In this document: one piece after another, positions 44,351 to 53,061 of the stretch
Layout of the letters: each line of letters begins with the position of its first letter
Numbering within the stretch: position 1 is the first letter of the stretch
Assembly (NCBI GenBank): GCA_937941765.1
Contig: CALDGQ010000068.1
Location: forward strand, 1-64,000
Source of the DNA: an uncultured Saprospiraceae bacterium
GTDB lineage: Bacteria; Bacteroidota; Bacteroidia; Chitinophagales; Saprospiraceae
Direction of reading: 5' to 3'
DNA length: 64,000 nucleotides
Program-made: the position numbers and the translations under genes
The notes under the pieces: model-generated
The model's database searches: none
Told to the model about the DNA's origin: nothing
The model's input: the letters and a program-made list of their open reading frames with translations, nothing else

Positions 44351-44459
44351 ACAAAAATTGCAAAGCATTAGTATAACTTATTGTAAAGATAAGCAAAATA
44401 TCTTTCTGTTTGTGCTTGAGAAATAAAAAATTGCAAACGCAAAGACAAATGAAAATTTC

Positions 44460-45713
44460 CTAAATATCTAACTCTTTGAATGGATGCCTTGGAACTAACT
44501 TTGCCTCTGGTCTCAAATAAGATAATAAAGGATTTAAAAACTTATTAGTGAATGAATTACTATGTCTAAAATAACAATACATTTCCACAGCCTTCGCTCC
44601 TACCGAACTTTTTATTTCTAAAGCAGTCCTGGCAAATACAATTTTATGAACTTGTTTTTCAATCCCTAGTTCTACAAGGTTGTAGAGGATATTGAGGTAA
44701 ATTTGATTGGTTCTATTTAATTCTCTTTTGAAACCTAAGAAGTGTGCTTCTAATTCATCATGATTTAGGAAAGCAGTATAAAAACCGACCATTTTGCCTT
44801 CTTCAAATATTCCAAAAATCATCATGTCTTCTCCCAACCCATCTTTCATGGCTGGTAAATAATTGACGTTTAAGTTTAATACATTAAATCCCGAATTATC
44901 AGCGATACTTTTATACAGTTCGTGCATTTCTAATTTATGACTCGTCACTTCATCCGCAGATAGTTCGCGAATTTCCAAAGCTCCTAGCTTCTTTCGTGCA
45001 CGTCTTGTTCTTGTTCTATACTTAGACAGCAACGCATTCAGGTAATCATCAAAATTTTTCCATTCACTTTTCAACTCCATTATCATATTGGGTTGAATAG
45101 TGAATTCATTATAAGATTGCTTTACAAGATGTGGGCTTCTGTTTTCTTCAAAAAAGTCTTTAAGTAAAATAGTGGAAATCTTTAATCCTTTATCACCTAA
45201 ATGTTTGACCATCTTATTCAACCCTTCTTCTATCAATTTGAAATGTAAAGAAGATTCAACTCGGGAAGTAAAATGATAAGCATGCTCTCCTGTCAACAAC
45301 AAACTTCCGCAAAGCAGTGTATAGAACTCAACCTTACTTGCAACGAAGCCTTTCATATACTTTGCCATCGTATCAAAAAATCCTGGAGTCCTATTCGTAT
45401 TCTGACCATTTTGCCCACTGACTGCTCTATCCGCTTCAAAATGCTCGATTTGACATTGTGCAAATCCAACAGGTTCATCTTTGAGACAAAAGACCATGTA
45501 TTGAAACTGCATACCTTCGGGTGGATTGGATTCTAAAATTTGTAAATAGGATGTATTTAAAAACAAATTGTGCTTCGGTAGCAGCATAGACAATTCCACC
45601 GTATTGATATCATTGATTGAATCATAAAACCTTACACAATACCCATCAATTGAGAGCGAGTTTCGTTCTGATTTGATGGCTTTTCCCGACTTATTCTTAC
45701 AAGGTTTCAACAT
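44460..45713 (-). CDS. FemAB/BioF2-like GNAT-fold acyltransferase
   Basis: A 417-residue protein with a C-terminal tandem-GNAT region: YRTRTRRARKKLGALEIREL, LHELYKSIADNSGFN, MMIFGIFEEGKMVGFYTAFLNHDELEAHFLGFKRELNR and the final IVFARTALEIKSSVGAKAVEMYCYF. This arrangement fits the BioF2-like or peptidogalycan-biosynthesis (PF04339-like) acetyltransferases. The N-terminal half has the segment YMVFCLKDEPVGFAQCQ. No signal peptide, so cytosolic. The substrate is unknown. The regulator gene lies downstream, but the gap argues against a tight operon. Confidence 0.65.
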   Translation of the reverse strand: MLKPCKNKSGKAIKSERNSLSIDGYCVRFYDSINDINTVELSMLLPKHNLFLNTSYLQILESNPPEGMQFQYMVFCLKDEPVGFAQCQIEHFEADRAVSGQNGQNTNRTPGFFDTMAKYMKGFVASKVEFYTLLCGSLLLTGEHAYHFTSRVESSLHFKLIEEGLNKMVKHLGDKGLKISTILLKDFFEENRSPHLVKQSYNEFTIQPNMIMELKSEWKNFDDYLNALLSKYRTRTRRARKKLGALEIRELSADEVTSHKLEMHELYKSIADNSGFNVLNLNVNYLPAMKDGLGEDMMIFGIFEEGKMVGFYTAFLNHDELEAHFLGFKRELNRTNQIYLNILYNLVELGIEKQVHKIVFARTALEIKSSVGAKAVEMYCYFRHSNSFTNKFLNPLLSYLRPEAKLVPRHPFKELDI

Positions 45714-45832
45714 ATATTTTTTATCTATTCTAAAGCAGACAGCAAGTTAATTTATATTTAGAAATTAAGTTGATTGTTTAACTAGCCTTTAACAAGCCTG
45801 AGATTTTCTATAATGTTTACAAGTTGGCCGAA

Positions 45833-46456
45833 TTATTCTTCTTTTTCAACTTGCCATTTAATAATCTCTGCCATTGCCTTTTTTTCATCTTCCCAATTAA
45901 TCAATTCCATTTGTCCTAATCCTTTATAATTCAAAAACCATTTTTCAATAATCTGAAAAGCAGCATTGTATTTCATAAAGAAAGTACTAAAATCTTCAGC
46001 ATCAATTATCTGCAAAGAACGATCACTTGGTACTGCAATTATTTTCGTATCAATTTCTCCATTATCTTTTAACAATAAGGTTGCAATAGGAATCACTTCA
46101 ATATGAGTACCGGTTTCTAAATTTTCAGCAATGACTAGAACATCTAAAGCATCACCATCTCCTCCACTTTCTTTATCCATCAACGTATTATGAATATATC
46201 CATAATTGCCAGGATATGGAAGAAATTCAATGATCCGATCAGCACCTTTTTCTTGATTGATTTCAAATTTTCCTGAACTTTTATTGACTTCAATCTTTTT
46301 ATTAGTACCTGCAGGAATTTCAATCACTACATGTACGCCATGTTCTGTTATGGTCGTATCAGGTAAGTTATTCGAAATTGATGTGTCATTATTACAGGAA
46401 TTCAAAAAAAGGATTGCTATAACGCAATAATAAAGGTTACTTTGCAAAGTGTTCAT
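45833..46456 (-). CDS. Lipoprotein inorganic pyrophosphatase (family I)
   Basis: A family I pyrophosphatase hydrolysing PPi to two phosphates. The signature is GGDGDALDVLVIAE with the metal-binding Asp residues, and RIIEFLPYPGNYGYIHNT carries the conserved Tyr-Pro-Gly segment. Unlike the usual cytosolic enzyme it begins with a lipoprotein signal ending at Cys21 (LFLNSC), so it should be a membrane-anchored periplasmic protein. The IEIPAGTNKKIEVNK segment matches the family N-terminus. It is transcribed away from the ArsS pair. The exported location is predicted from the lipobox. Confidence 0.88.
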   Translation of the reverse strand: MNTLQSNLYYCVIAILFLNSCNNDTSISNNLPDTTITEHGVHVVIEIPAGTNKKIEVNKSSGKFEINQEKGADRIIEFLPYPGNYGYIHNTLMDKESGGDGDALDVLVIAENLETGTHIEVIPIATLLLKDNGEIDTKIIAVPSDRSLQIIDAEDFSTFFMKYNAAFQIIEKWFLNYKGLGQMELINWEDEKKAMAEIIKWQVEKEE

Positions 46457-46530
46457 AATGTCGGTTTCAGCACGATTTTAAAATACTAAATTACTTATTT
46501 TTGCGCGATGTATACAAAAAGAAATCAATC

Positions 46531-46869
46531 ATGAAAAAAGAATTTTACTACAATCCTGATGACCTTAAAAAATTTGGTGAAATCACGGAATTTCAAAAGG
46601 TTATGGGCGACAAATTCTTCGATTACTACGGGGAAGTTATGAAAGATGGTGCATTAACTGCACGTGAAAAGGCATTAATCGCTCTAGCAGTTGCACATAG
46701 TGAATCTTGCCCTTACTGCATTGACGCTTATTCTCACGATTGCCTGAAAAAAGGAGCGGATGAGGAACAGATGATGGAGGCAGTTCATGTTGCTGCAGCT
46801 ATAAAAAGTGGTGCTACCTTAGTTAACAGTGTACAAATGATGAATCATGTTAAAAAAGTAAGCATGTAA
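46531..46869 (+). CDS. AhpD-like (carboxymuconolactone decarboxylase family) arsenosugar-associated protein
   Basis: A 112-residue all-helical protein of the CMD/AhpD family with the redox pair CPYC followed by His (SESCPYCIDAYSHD) and TAREKALIALAVAHS. It matches the arsenosugar-biosynthesis-associated peroxidase-like group that sits beside arsS. The start is ATG 46531; a TTG 30 bases upstream is in frame but overlaps the promoter area. The radical SAM gene follows 71 bases downstream. Alone it could be an ordinary alkylhydroperoxidase-like protein; the neighbour decides. Confidence 0.82.
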   Translation: MKKEFYYNPDDLKKFGEITEFQKVMGDKFFDYYGEVMKDGALTAREKALIALAVAHSESCPYCIDAYSHDCLKKGADEEQMMEAVHVAAAIKSGATLVNSVQMMNHVKKVSM

Positions 46870-46940
46870 TTCAATCAATAATTTTTGAAAATAAAAACTT
46901 TCTGAGCTAAAAATCGTTATAGCCCAAAGACAATAATTTT

Positions 46941-48014
46941 ATGGGAGTCAAACAAAAAAGTAAATCACTAAAGTCTAGAAATAGTGATCTAAATAATACT
47001 TTCTTTCAGCTAAATGTGTTGAATGGAAAAGAGGTAGTTGATGCAAAGTTTCCACTTTTTGTCGATAAATTGAGTGAATTGAATCATCAACCATTCAAAC
47101 CGGTAGAACCAAATGTTTTCCAATTGAATATCGGCAAGCTATGCAACCAAACGTGTGCACATTGTCATGTCGATGCGGGACCAGACCGTAAGGAGGAACA
47201 AATGTCCAGAGCTCATTTAGAAAAATGTTTAGAAATTATCGGCAACACTCCATCCTTTACTACTGTCGATATTACAGGTGGCGCTCCTGAAATGAATGAG
47301 CACTTCAAATGGTTTGTAGAAGAATGTACAAAGCTAGGTAAAGAAGTAATTAATCGTTGCAATTTGACCATTATCATGGCCAATAAAAAGTATCAAGATT
47401 TACCTCATTTTTTTGCCAAACATAAAGTACACTTGATTTCTTCGCTACCCTACTTTAGCAAATCAAGAACAGATTCTCAACGTGGAGATGGTGTTTTTGA
47501 AGATTCAATAAAAGCACTGCAATTGTTGAATGAAGTTGGTTATGGAAAAGAAGGAACTGATTTAAAATTAGATCTTGTTTTCAATCCTTCAGGTGCATTT
47601 CTACCAGGTGATCAAGCTACTTTGGAATTGGAATTCAAACGCCAATTAAAAAGAAAATATGACATCATTTTCAACAATCTGTTTGCAATCACCAATTTAC
47701 CGATCAGTCGTTTCCTAGATTATTTAATTGAGTCTGGAAATTATGAAGATTATATGGACCAATTGGTCAATGCTTTCAACCCAATGACGGTTGAAAGTTT
47801 GATGTGTAGAAATACTTTATCCGTTAGTTGGGATGGTTACATTTATGATTGCGATTTTAATCAAATGCTCGATCTTAAAGTGGCGACGAAAAATTCTCAA
47901 CATATAGATGATTTCAATTTGGAAGTTTTAAAAAATCGAAATATTGTTATCAATCAACACTGTTATGGATGTACAGCCGGTGCTGGTAGTAGTTGTGGTG
48001 GTGAGGTTGCATAA
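46941..48014 (+). CDS. arsS: Arsenosugar biosynthesis radical SAM protein ArsS
   Basis: A 357-residue radical SAM protein. The 4Fe-4S motif is CNQTCAHCH (CxxxCxxC), with the glycine-rich SAM segment DITGGAPEMN. The C-terminal half (DUF3641 type) ends in a cysteine-rich stretch (MCRNTLSVSWDGYIYDCDFNQML, CYGCTAGAGSSCGG) that likely binds an auxiliary cluster. ArsS proteins act in arsenosugar formation from methylated arsenic. The AhpD-like gene upstream is a known companion. The arsenic methyltransferase (ArsM) is not in this window. Confidence 0.9.
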   Translation: MGVKQKSKSLKSRNSDLNNTFFQLNVLNGKEVVDAKFPLFVDKLSELNHQPFKPVEPNVFQLNIGKLCNQTCAHCHVDAGPDRKEEQMSRAHLEKCLEIIGNTPSFTTVDITGGAPEMNEHFKWFVEECTKLGKEVINRCNLTIIMANKKYQDLPHFFAKHKVHLISSLPYFSKSRTDSQRGDGVFEDSIKALQLLNEVGYGKEGTDLKLDLVFNPSGAFLPGDQATLELEFKRQLKRKYDIIFNNLFAITNLPISRFLDYLIESGNYEDYMDQLVNAFNPMTVESLMCRNTLSVSWDGYIYDCDFNQMLDLKVATKNSQHIDDFNLEVLKNRNIVINQHCYGCTAGAGSSCGGEVA

Positions 48015-48017
48015 AAT

Positions 48018-48152
48018 TGAACCGCAGAATATTGAACCGCAGAATATCGAATGTCGAAGTGGAGCTTTGTGGACAAATATACGTGAGATATTTAGCACGT
48101 TTGATCTAACGTCCTCAACTTCGACATTCAAAGTTAGTTCGATATTCGATAC
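48018..48152. repeat. Imperfect long inverted repeat after arsS
   Basis: The left arm carries two GAACCGCAGAATAT units and TCGAATGTCGAAGT. The right arm carries ACTTCGACATTC and TTCGATATTCG, so the region can fold on itself. The 26 bases at 48035-48060 are identical to 49411-49436. It begins 3 bases after the arsS stop codon. The rest of the 304-base gap (to 48318) is simple AT-rich sequence. Confidence 0.75.
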
Positions 48153-48318
48153 TCATGTTTGCTATAGACTATACAAGTCACAAGGTACATACACAAATGA
48201 GCATCCAAAACTCAAAATCCACTATTCACTTTAAACTTTTTACTATACACTTCTCTATTCAAAAACTTTCCCTATTTTTAGTCAGTTCAAGAATCAGCAA
48301 AACAAAAATTTCCAGATC

Positions 48319-49338
48319 ATGAATCGACTCATCTTATTATCCATCTTATCAATTTTCTTTTTTAGTAGCTGCGTTTCTACGCAAAAATATAACGAGCTTT
48401 CTGAGTCTAGTAAAGCCTATCAAAAGGAATTGCGTGCATTGAAAAAAACGAAAGGAAAAATGCTTTCAATGACAGATGATTTGAAAACAAAAGAAAATAG
48501 TTTAGCAGCATCTCAACGGGATATCGAAACTTTACAACAAATTAATAACGGATTGGAAATTACCAACCAAGATTTATTAAAACGGTACAATGATTTGTTG
48601 GCTCAAAATAGAGCATTACTCTCTTCTACTTCTGACGAGTCTATTCGTTTGAGATCTCAATCAACTTCTGTCCAGACAGAATTAGATCAACAATACAGGG
48701 AAAATGCAAGACTCAAAAGAGAAATTGATCGTATAAAAAAAGAGGTAGAAATGGTAAGAGCAGCAGATCAAGACCGTGTCCGTGAATACCAAGATTTAGG
48801 AAACAAATATACTGCACAACAAAAAAAGACTATGGAAGTGCAAATGCATTTGGACTCCAAAGAAGCACAACTGAAAGCACTACGTAGCCGTATGAATCGT
48901 GCACTTGTTGGTTTCTCTGACGAAGAGATGCAAATCAGTGAGTCGAATGGAAAATTATATTTGTCTTTGAGTCAAAATTTAATGTTTGCTCAAAATAGCA
49001 ATCAACTAGATGCCAACGGGAAAAACGCACTATATAAAATTGCACAAGCACTTGGAACCGGTGATGATTTTGAAATTATAATCGAAGGTCACACAGATGC
49101 AGATGTAGAAGCACAACATACTTGGGAGCTAAGTGTTCAACGTGCAACCAATGTTACAAAACAGCTTATTGAAGTAGGTGTTGATCCAACACGCATCATC
49201 GCTTCTGGAAGAGGTTATCATGCTCCTATCGCAGACAATCGACATGAAATCGGAAAGTCAAGAAATCGAAGAACGGAAATTATATTAGCTCCGAGATTGG
49301 ATGAGCTGTATAATATTATAAATAACGGGGAACGGTAG
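48319..49338 (+). CDS. OmpA-family lipoprotein with coiled coil
   Basis: A 339-residue outer-membrane lipoprotein: signal ending at Cys18 (FFFSSC), a long heptad-rich coiled coil (about 25-205), then a C-terminal OmpA domain (about 215-330) with the peptidoglycan-binding residues in IIIEGHTDADVEAQHTWELS (Asp) and GRGYHAPIADNRHEIGKSRNRRTEI (Asn and Arg). It anchors the outer membrane to the cell wall. There is no beta-barrel. ATG at 48319. A long palindromic element starts right after its stop. Confidence 0.9.
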   Translation: MNRLILLSILSIFFFSSCVSTQKYNELSESSKAYQKELRALKKTKGKMLSMTDDLKTKENSLAASQRDIETLQQINNGLEITNQDLLKRYNDLLAQNRALLSSTSDESIRLRSQSTSVQTELDQQYRENARLKREIDRIKKEVEMVRAADQDRVREYQDLGNKYTAQQKKTMEVQMHLDSKEAQLKALRSRMNRALVGFSDEEMQISESNGKLYLSLSQNLMFAQNSNQLDANGKNALYKIAQALGTGDDFEIIIEGHTDADVEAQHTWELSVQRATNVTKQLIEVGVDPTRIIASGRGYHAPIADNRHEIGKSRNRRTEIILAPRLDELYNIINNGER

Positions 49339-49641
49339 ACGGGGAACGGTTAACGGGGAGTACGTCAGACTGTGCGAATATGCTTTCGGAAACTGAACCG
49401 TAGAATATCCAACCGCAGAATATCGAATGTCGAAGTAGAGTACGTGGACAATTAAGCATGAAATTCGTTAATATACGCGTATACTCGCGTACTCAACTTC
49501 TACATTCTGCGGTTCCCTGTCTGCTTTGACGGCAGTCAGGCAGCTTGTTCGATATTTTGCGGTTCAATTTCGTTTTCGCACAGTCTGTCGCGTGCACACA
49601 AGCTCCACGCGTACTCCCCGTTAACCGTCAACCGAAAACCG
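49330..49641. repeat. Nested long inverted repeat (three tiers), interrupted by a REP-like unit and adjoining an IS
   Basis: Outer perfect 18-bp arms are at 49347-49364 and 49610-49627. The middle tier is CGTCAGACTGTGCGAA (from 49363) against TTCGCACAGTCTG (within 49572-49590). The inner tier is AACCGCAGAATATCGAATGTCGAAGT (49411-49436) against ACTTCTACATTCTGCGGTT ending near 49514. The REP-like unit 49515-49543 splits the right arm, and the ISAs1 element begins at 49642. No gene in this 366-base gap. Confidence 0.8.
49515..49543. repeat. Short REP-like palindromic element, copy 2
   Basis: CCCTGTCTGC then a short spacer and GCAGTCAGGCAG. It matches the reverse complement of 17742-17770 at nearly every stem position, with differences mainly in the loop. 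Confidence 0.6.
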
Positions 49642-50806
49642 CAGGACTGTTAAGTTCTAATTTATTAAGAAAAATAGTAATTTGTTGCAAAACAATATTC
49701 TGCCATGACATTTATTTCTTCTTTTTCCAAAATAAAAGATCCGAGACGAGGGCAAGGCCTTCGAACAAGTTTAGATCAAGTATTAATAATGGTAGTGTTG
49801 AGCTACTTATGTGGTCATTTTGGTTATCGTGGAGTTCATAGATTTTGCAAGCTGAACGAGCAATTTTTTATAGATGAATTAAAGTTACTTCATGGGATTC
49901 CAAGCCATGTAACTATTAGAGATGTTTTAATCAGAATAGATGATAATGAATTAAAAAAGGCATTTAAAAAGTGGAGCAAAGTTTACATACCACTACAGGA
50001 AAAAGACTGGTTAAGCACAGATGGTAAAGTATTAAGATCTACTTCGAAAGATACTCAAACGAGTAAGCAGAATTTCGAATCCGTTGTGAGTTTGTTTTGC
50101 CATAAGAGTGGTTTGGTACATTCCATAGCCCATTACAAAAGAAAATCAAAAGAAGAAGGAGAAGCCTCTTTGGCTCGCCAGTTAATGTCAGACTTGAAAG
50201 AAATGGGATTGATTTTTACAATGGATGCTGGAATTACCCAAAAAAAACGATAAGCACGATTGTGGAATCGGGTAATTATTATGTAGCTCAGGTAAAAGGA
50301 AACCAACCTAAATTACTTAATAGAATTCATCAAATTATAACGACTCAAGATCACTTAGATTTTTTTGAACATAAGGAAAGACAAAAGGGAAAGGCAGTAA
50401 CATGGTCTGTATTTGTTTATGAGGCGCATGTAGGAATATTACATAAAGAATGGGCAGATTTAAGACGAATTATTCAAGTACATAAAATAGTTGAAGGGGC
50501 AGAATCGAAGCACAATGACAGGTATTATATTTCAAATTTAAAAAATACTGATGCTTCATTTTATCACCAAGGAATTAGAGGACATTGGGGCATAGAAAAT
50601 AAATTACACTGGGTAAAAGATGTCATACATAAGGAAGATAAAAATCGAATAAGAACTGGTAACGGCCCATTAAATATGTCTATTATGAGCAGCATTGCAA
50701 TCAACATTCATAGGAATAACGGAAGTGACTCAATACTTAATAGCCAAATAAAATGTTGTTGCGATATCCGAGCAACATTGAATATGATTAGAACTTAACA
50801 GCCCTG
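49642..50806 (+). mobile_element. ISAs1-family insertion sequence
   Basis: A 1165-base element with terminal inverted repeats CAGGACTGTTAAGTTCTAAT (49642-49661) and its complement at 50787-50806, which differs at one base. It encodes one DDE transposase split by a frameshift. Flanks CCGAAAACCG (49632-49641) and CCGTCAACCG (50807-50816) agree at 8 of 10 positions, possibly a decayed target duplication. It is inserted in a palindromic intergenic region. Confidence 0.88.
49705..50798 (+). pseudogene. ISAs1-type DDE transposase, two frames joined by a -1 shift at A8
   Basis: The first frame (49705-50253, 182 residues) holds the N-terminal transposase-associated domain (IKDPRRGQGLRTSLDQVLIM) and the first catalytic Asp in LSTDGKVLRS, with a second Asp region in FTMDAGITQKK. 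The second frame, called from 50262 (178 residues), holds YYVAQVKGNQPKLL, GAESKHNDRYYISNL and the Glu region RGHWGIENKLHWVKDV with FKEDK-like residues. At 50240-50247 the run CCC-A8-CG reads TQKKR-stop in frame 1; a -1 shift gives TQKKTISTIVESGN, which matches the family. It may be a dead copy, a one-base sequencing error, or a slippage product. Confidence 0.85.
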
Positions 50807-50833
50807 CCGTCAACCGTTCACCGTTCTGACCGT

Positions 50834-52084
50834 TTACCGTATTAAAAATTGAACCACAAAAAATGCAAGTAATGCTACCACTAATCCAATCATAAAAATA
50901 TTGAGTGACCTTCTAATAAATTTATACTTTGTATTTAATTGGGTCCCTAAAAAATAAATGTCTCGCATCATAGAACTATATAGATAGTCACTATCATTAA
51001 GCATTTGCAGCATACCCCATTCAAAATCACGTTGATGCATATTATGGAAATTCCCAAAATACAATAGATTACCTTGTTTGCTACGAATTTCTTCTTCCGT
51101 AAATTCCCCGTGGGTATCCACCGGTCGAATTGCTAACACTGCGTAAACGACAGAAAAGAAACAAGCAATACTTAACAATAAAGAGGGGATTGCAGCTATA
51201 CTAATTTGATCATCTACAATCACACCGCTGACAACAACAGACAAAATAATTGAATTCACAGTAATCATAATACTTGCTTTGCGATCAACCATTTCGTTTA
51301 GCGTATAATGATTTTTGGAAGTAGTTCTAAACAATGTTTGAATGGCTCGCTCATCTCTTCCTTTAGTTGATTTTAAGCCCTTTTTTAATTTCTTTAATTC
51401 ATCATCACTGATGTCCAACTCTTTCTTTAAAACAAGATCTTCCCGTTTTTCAATATTTTTCTTTTCCTTTTGCATGGTCATGATGAGATTCATGACCTTG
51501 GGTTGGATTTCCATATGTCCATATTCCGTATAACATTGATGATTTGATAAAATACTAATCATCATATCATACCAACCTTTTTTACTTAAACTTACATCTC
51601 TCATCAACAATTCTTCATAAGCCAATTTCAAATGCTTCTTTCCATTTTTATGTGCGAAATCAGCGACTCTAGCATCGGCATAAATTTTTTCTTTTAAAGT
51701 TTGTGGCTTGCTAGGAAGTGAGTAGGCTACATTGTCTAGAATGCCACAGACTTCTTTTATTCTTTCTGGTGGGTAATTTATCTTTTCAAGGAATGCCATA
51801 TTTGCTTTAAGTGCAGTCCCCAATCCTTTAAAAGCAGATTCTTTTTTCTCAATGTTTACTTCTGCATCTTGAACACCAACATTATGTAGCCAAGAAGCAA
51901 TATGGAGTATCTCTAATTCAATTTTTGAAGTGACTCCTGAATTTTTAGCAACTTTGTTAATGTATTTACGGATTCGGTTGAAGTAACCGATATCTTGGTA
52001 GACAATTTTTTCAGAAGGTTCACTTATCGTTTTGATTACCTCCAATTTGACTTCATCCAAGAAATCTATTTTCGATGCTTCCAT
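50834..52084 (-). CDS. Pycsar-effector-type membrane protein with degenerate HD domain
   Basis: A 416-residue protein in two parts. Residues ~10-170 follow the fold of an HD phosphohydrolase, but the metal ligands are lost: the usual YHNxxHT is YQDIGYF, the HD pair is HN (His67-Asn68), NHE is replaced by EKKE, and only Asp137 (YADARVAD) remains. A charged coiled linker (about 200-245) leads to the Pycsar effector domain (DUF5706/PycTM-like): TTSKNHYTLNEMVDRKASIM, transmembrane helices ~270-290, 299-318 and 396-414, and FHNMHQRDFEWGMLQML. In Pycsar anti-phage systems such proteins sense cCMP or cUMP and disrupt the membrane. No cyclase gene lies nearby. The stop codon is 28 bases from the IS end. 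Confidence 0.82.
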   Translation of the reverse strand: MEASKIDFLDEVKLEVIKTISEPSEKIVYQDIGYFNRIRKYINKVAKNSGVTSKIELEILHIASWLHNVGVQDAEVNIEKKESAFKGLGTALKANMAFLEKINYPPERIKEVCGILDNVAYSLPSKPQTLKEKIYADARVADFAHKNGKKHLKLAYEELLMRDVSLSKKGWYDMMISILSNHQCYTEYGHMEIQPKVMNLIMTMQKEKKNIEKREDLVLKKELDISDDELKKLKKGLKSTKGRDERAIQTLFRTTSKNHYTLNEMVDRKASIMITVNSIILSVVVSGVIVDDQISIAAIPSLLLSIACFFSVVYAVLAIRPVDTHGEFTEEEIRSKQGNLLYFGNFHNMHQRDFEWGMLQMLNDSDYLYSSMMRDIYFLGTQLNTKYKFIRRSLNIFMIGLVVALLAFFVVQFLIR

Positions 52085-52150
52085 GCTTTGGTTTTGTATT
52101 GTTTAAATTAGGATTAACAATTAGGAATACCAAATTGAGTGGAAACAAAA

Positions 52151-52185
52151 AAAAGAGCTTATTCCGATTTGGAATAAGCTCTTTT
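52151..52185 (-). terminator. Terminator of the small basic gene
   Basis: AAAAGAGCTTATTCC (52151-52165) and GGAATAAGCTCTTTT (52171-52185) form a 15-bp perfect stem around GATTT; on the minus strand eight T follow. It separates the small gene from the Pycsar-type gene. Confidence 0.9.
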
Positions 52186-52204
52186 GATATAAGCAAATAC
52201 GAAG

Positions 52205-52432
52205 TTATTTCTTTTTCTTCTTTGCCTTAGGTTTGATATCGTTTACAAATTTGTCTCCGATAGATTCACCTAATATAACAACGTCTTTATTACGTTCATA
52301 ATTTTTTGCACATAGCAACATTTCTGCTTCTGTGTTTCTTCTTATTTTGATTCCGTTTTTGGCTCCTTTATTACGGACTTCAATATACCATCCGTCTTTC
52401 AGTTCTTTTGCCTTAGTTGGAGGTCTACCCAT
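52205..52432 (-). CDS. Small basic orphan protein
   Basis: This 75-residue protein is not recognised. It begins MGRPPTKAK, reminiscent of an AT-hook core (GRP flanked by basic residues), has a central segment WYIEVRNKGAKNGIKIRRN and ends in a lysine cluster (KPKAKKKKK). No signal peptide or membrane segment. Its own strong terminator and the ATG at 52432 support it as a real gene. The composition suggests nucleic-acid binding, which is only an inference. It lies upstream of the Pycsar-type gene on the same strand but is transcriptionally separated. Confidence 0.7.
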   Translation of the reverse strand: MGRPPTKAKELKDGWYIEVRNKGAKNGIKIRRNTEAEMLLCAKNYERNKDVVILGESIGDKFVNDIKPKAKKKKK

Positions 52433-53061
52433 ATTATTTATAAATTTTTGTGAATGATAGAATTTACTTCATCTAGATAGTAAATTCAAAATAGATAAAA
52501 TTGTTCAGAAATTGAACGAATTTGAGCGCAATATTAGTATAAATTGCTCAAAATCAAACACATTTAAGACGATTTATAAGTAAAAAGTCACTAAATACCT
52601 GAATTTCAATGCTTTCTGAATGAAAAATACCTTTTTTAAGGTAAAATTTACTTGTATCCTACCTTTAATGATCGCAATTCAATTGATCGCTTCCAATATT
52701 TGCTAATATTATTATGCTCAATTCGACTAGTACTGAAGCATGTTTATGATCTTGAATTGGACCTTTTAGGCCGAATTACGCCTAATTTATTATTTTGCCA
52801 AAGTTTTTTGAAAAAACTTAACCCAACTTGTCCAATACGCGAAAACTCGATCGTCAAGGGGTGTAAATACAAATTGAAATATAAAATTGCGGATTTCTAT
52901 GAGAAAAAATTATCGATATCTACGTTGAAAAGCCTCACCGTAACTAAGGCTATGCTTACGTTTTTCGCCTTGATCTCAATAATTTTTTCATCCATATAAA
53001 TTCCGCAGTTCCATAGTTCAGTTTGTAATAATTTATTTAACCTTTTTTAAAATTTGAAATT
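52433..53061. other. Intergenic region without a supported gene
   Basis: 629 bases. An open frame at 52652-52999 starts at TTG and lacks typical composition or any recognisable motif. The rest is AT-rich, with divergent promoter space for the small basic gene and the YCII gene. Confidence 0.5.

Noticed and set aside
50834..52432. Complete Pycsar operon
   Set aside because: Only the effector-type protein is present. Neither the small basic gene nor any neighbour has nucleotide-cyclase motifs.
52652..52999. Open frame of 115 codons on the plus strand
   Set aside because: It starts at TTG, shows no recognisable domain and has uneven composition; it was treated as non-coding.
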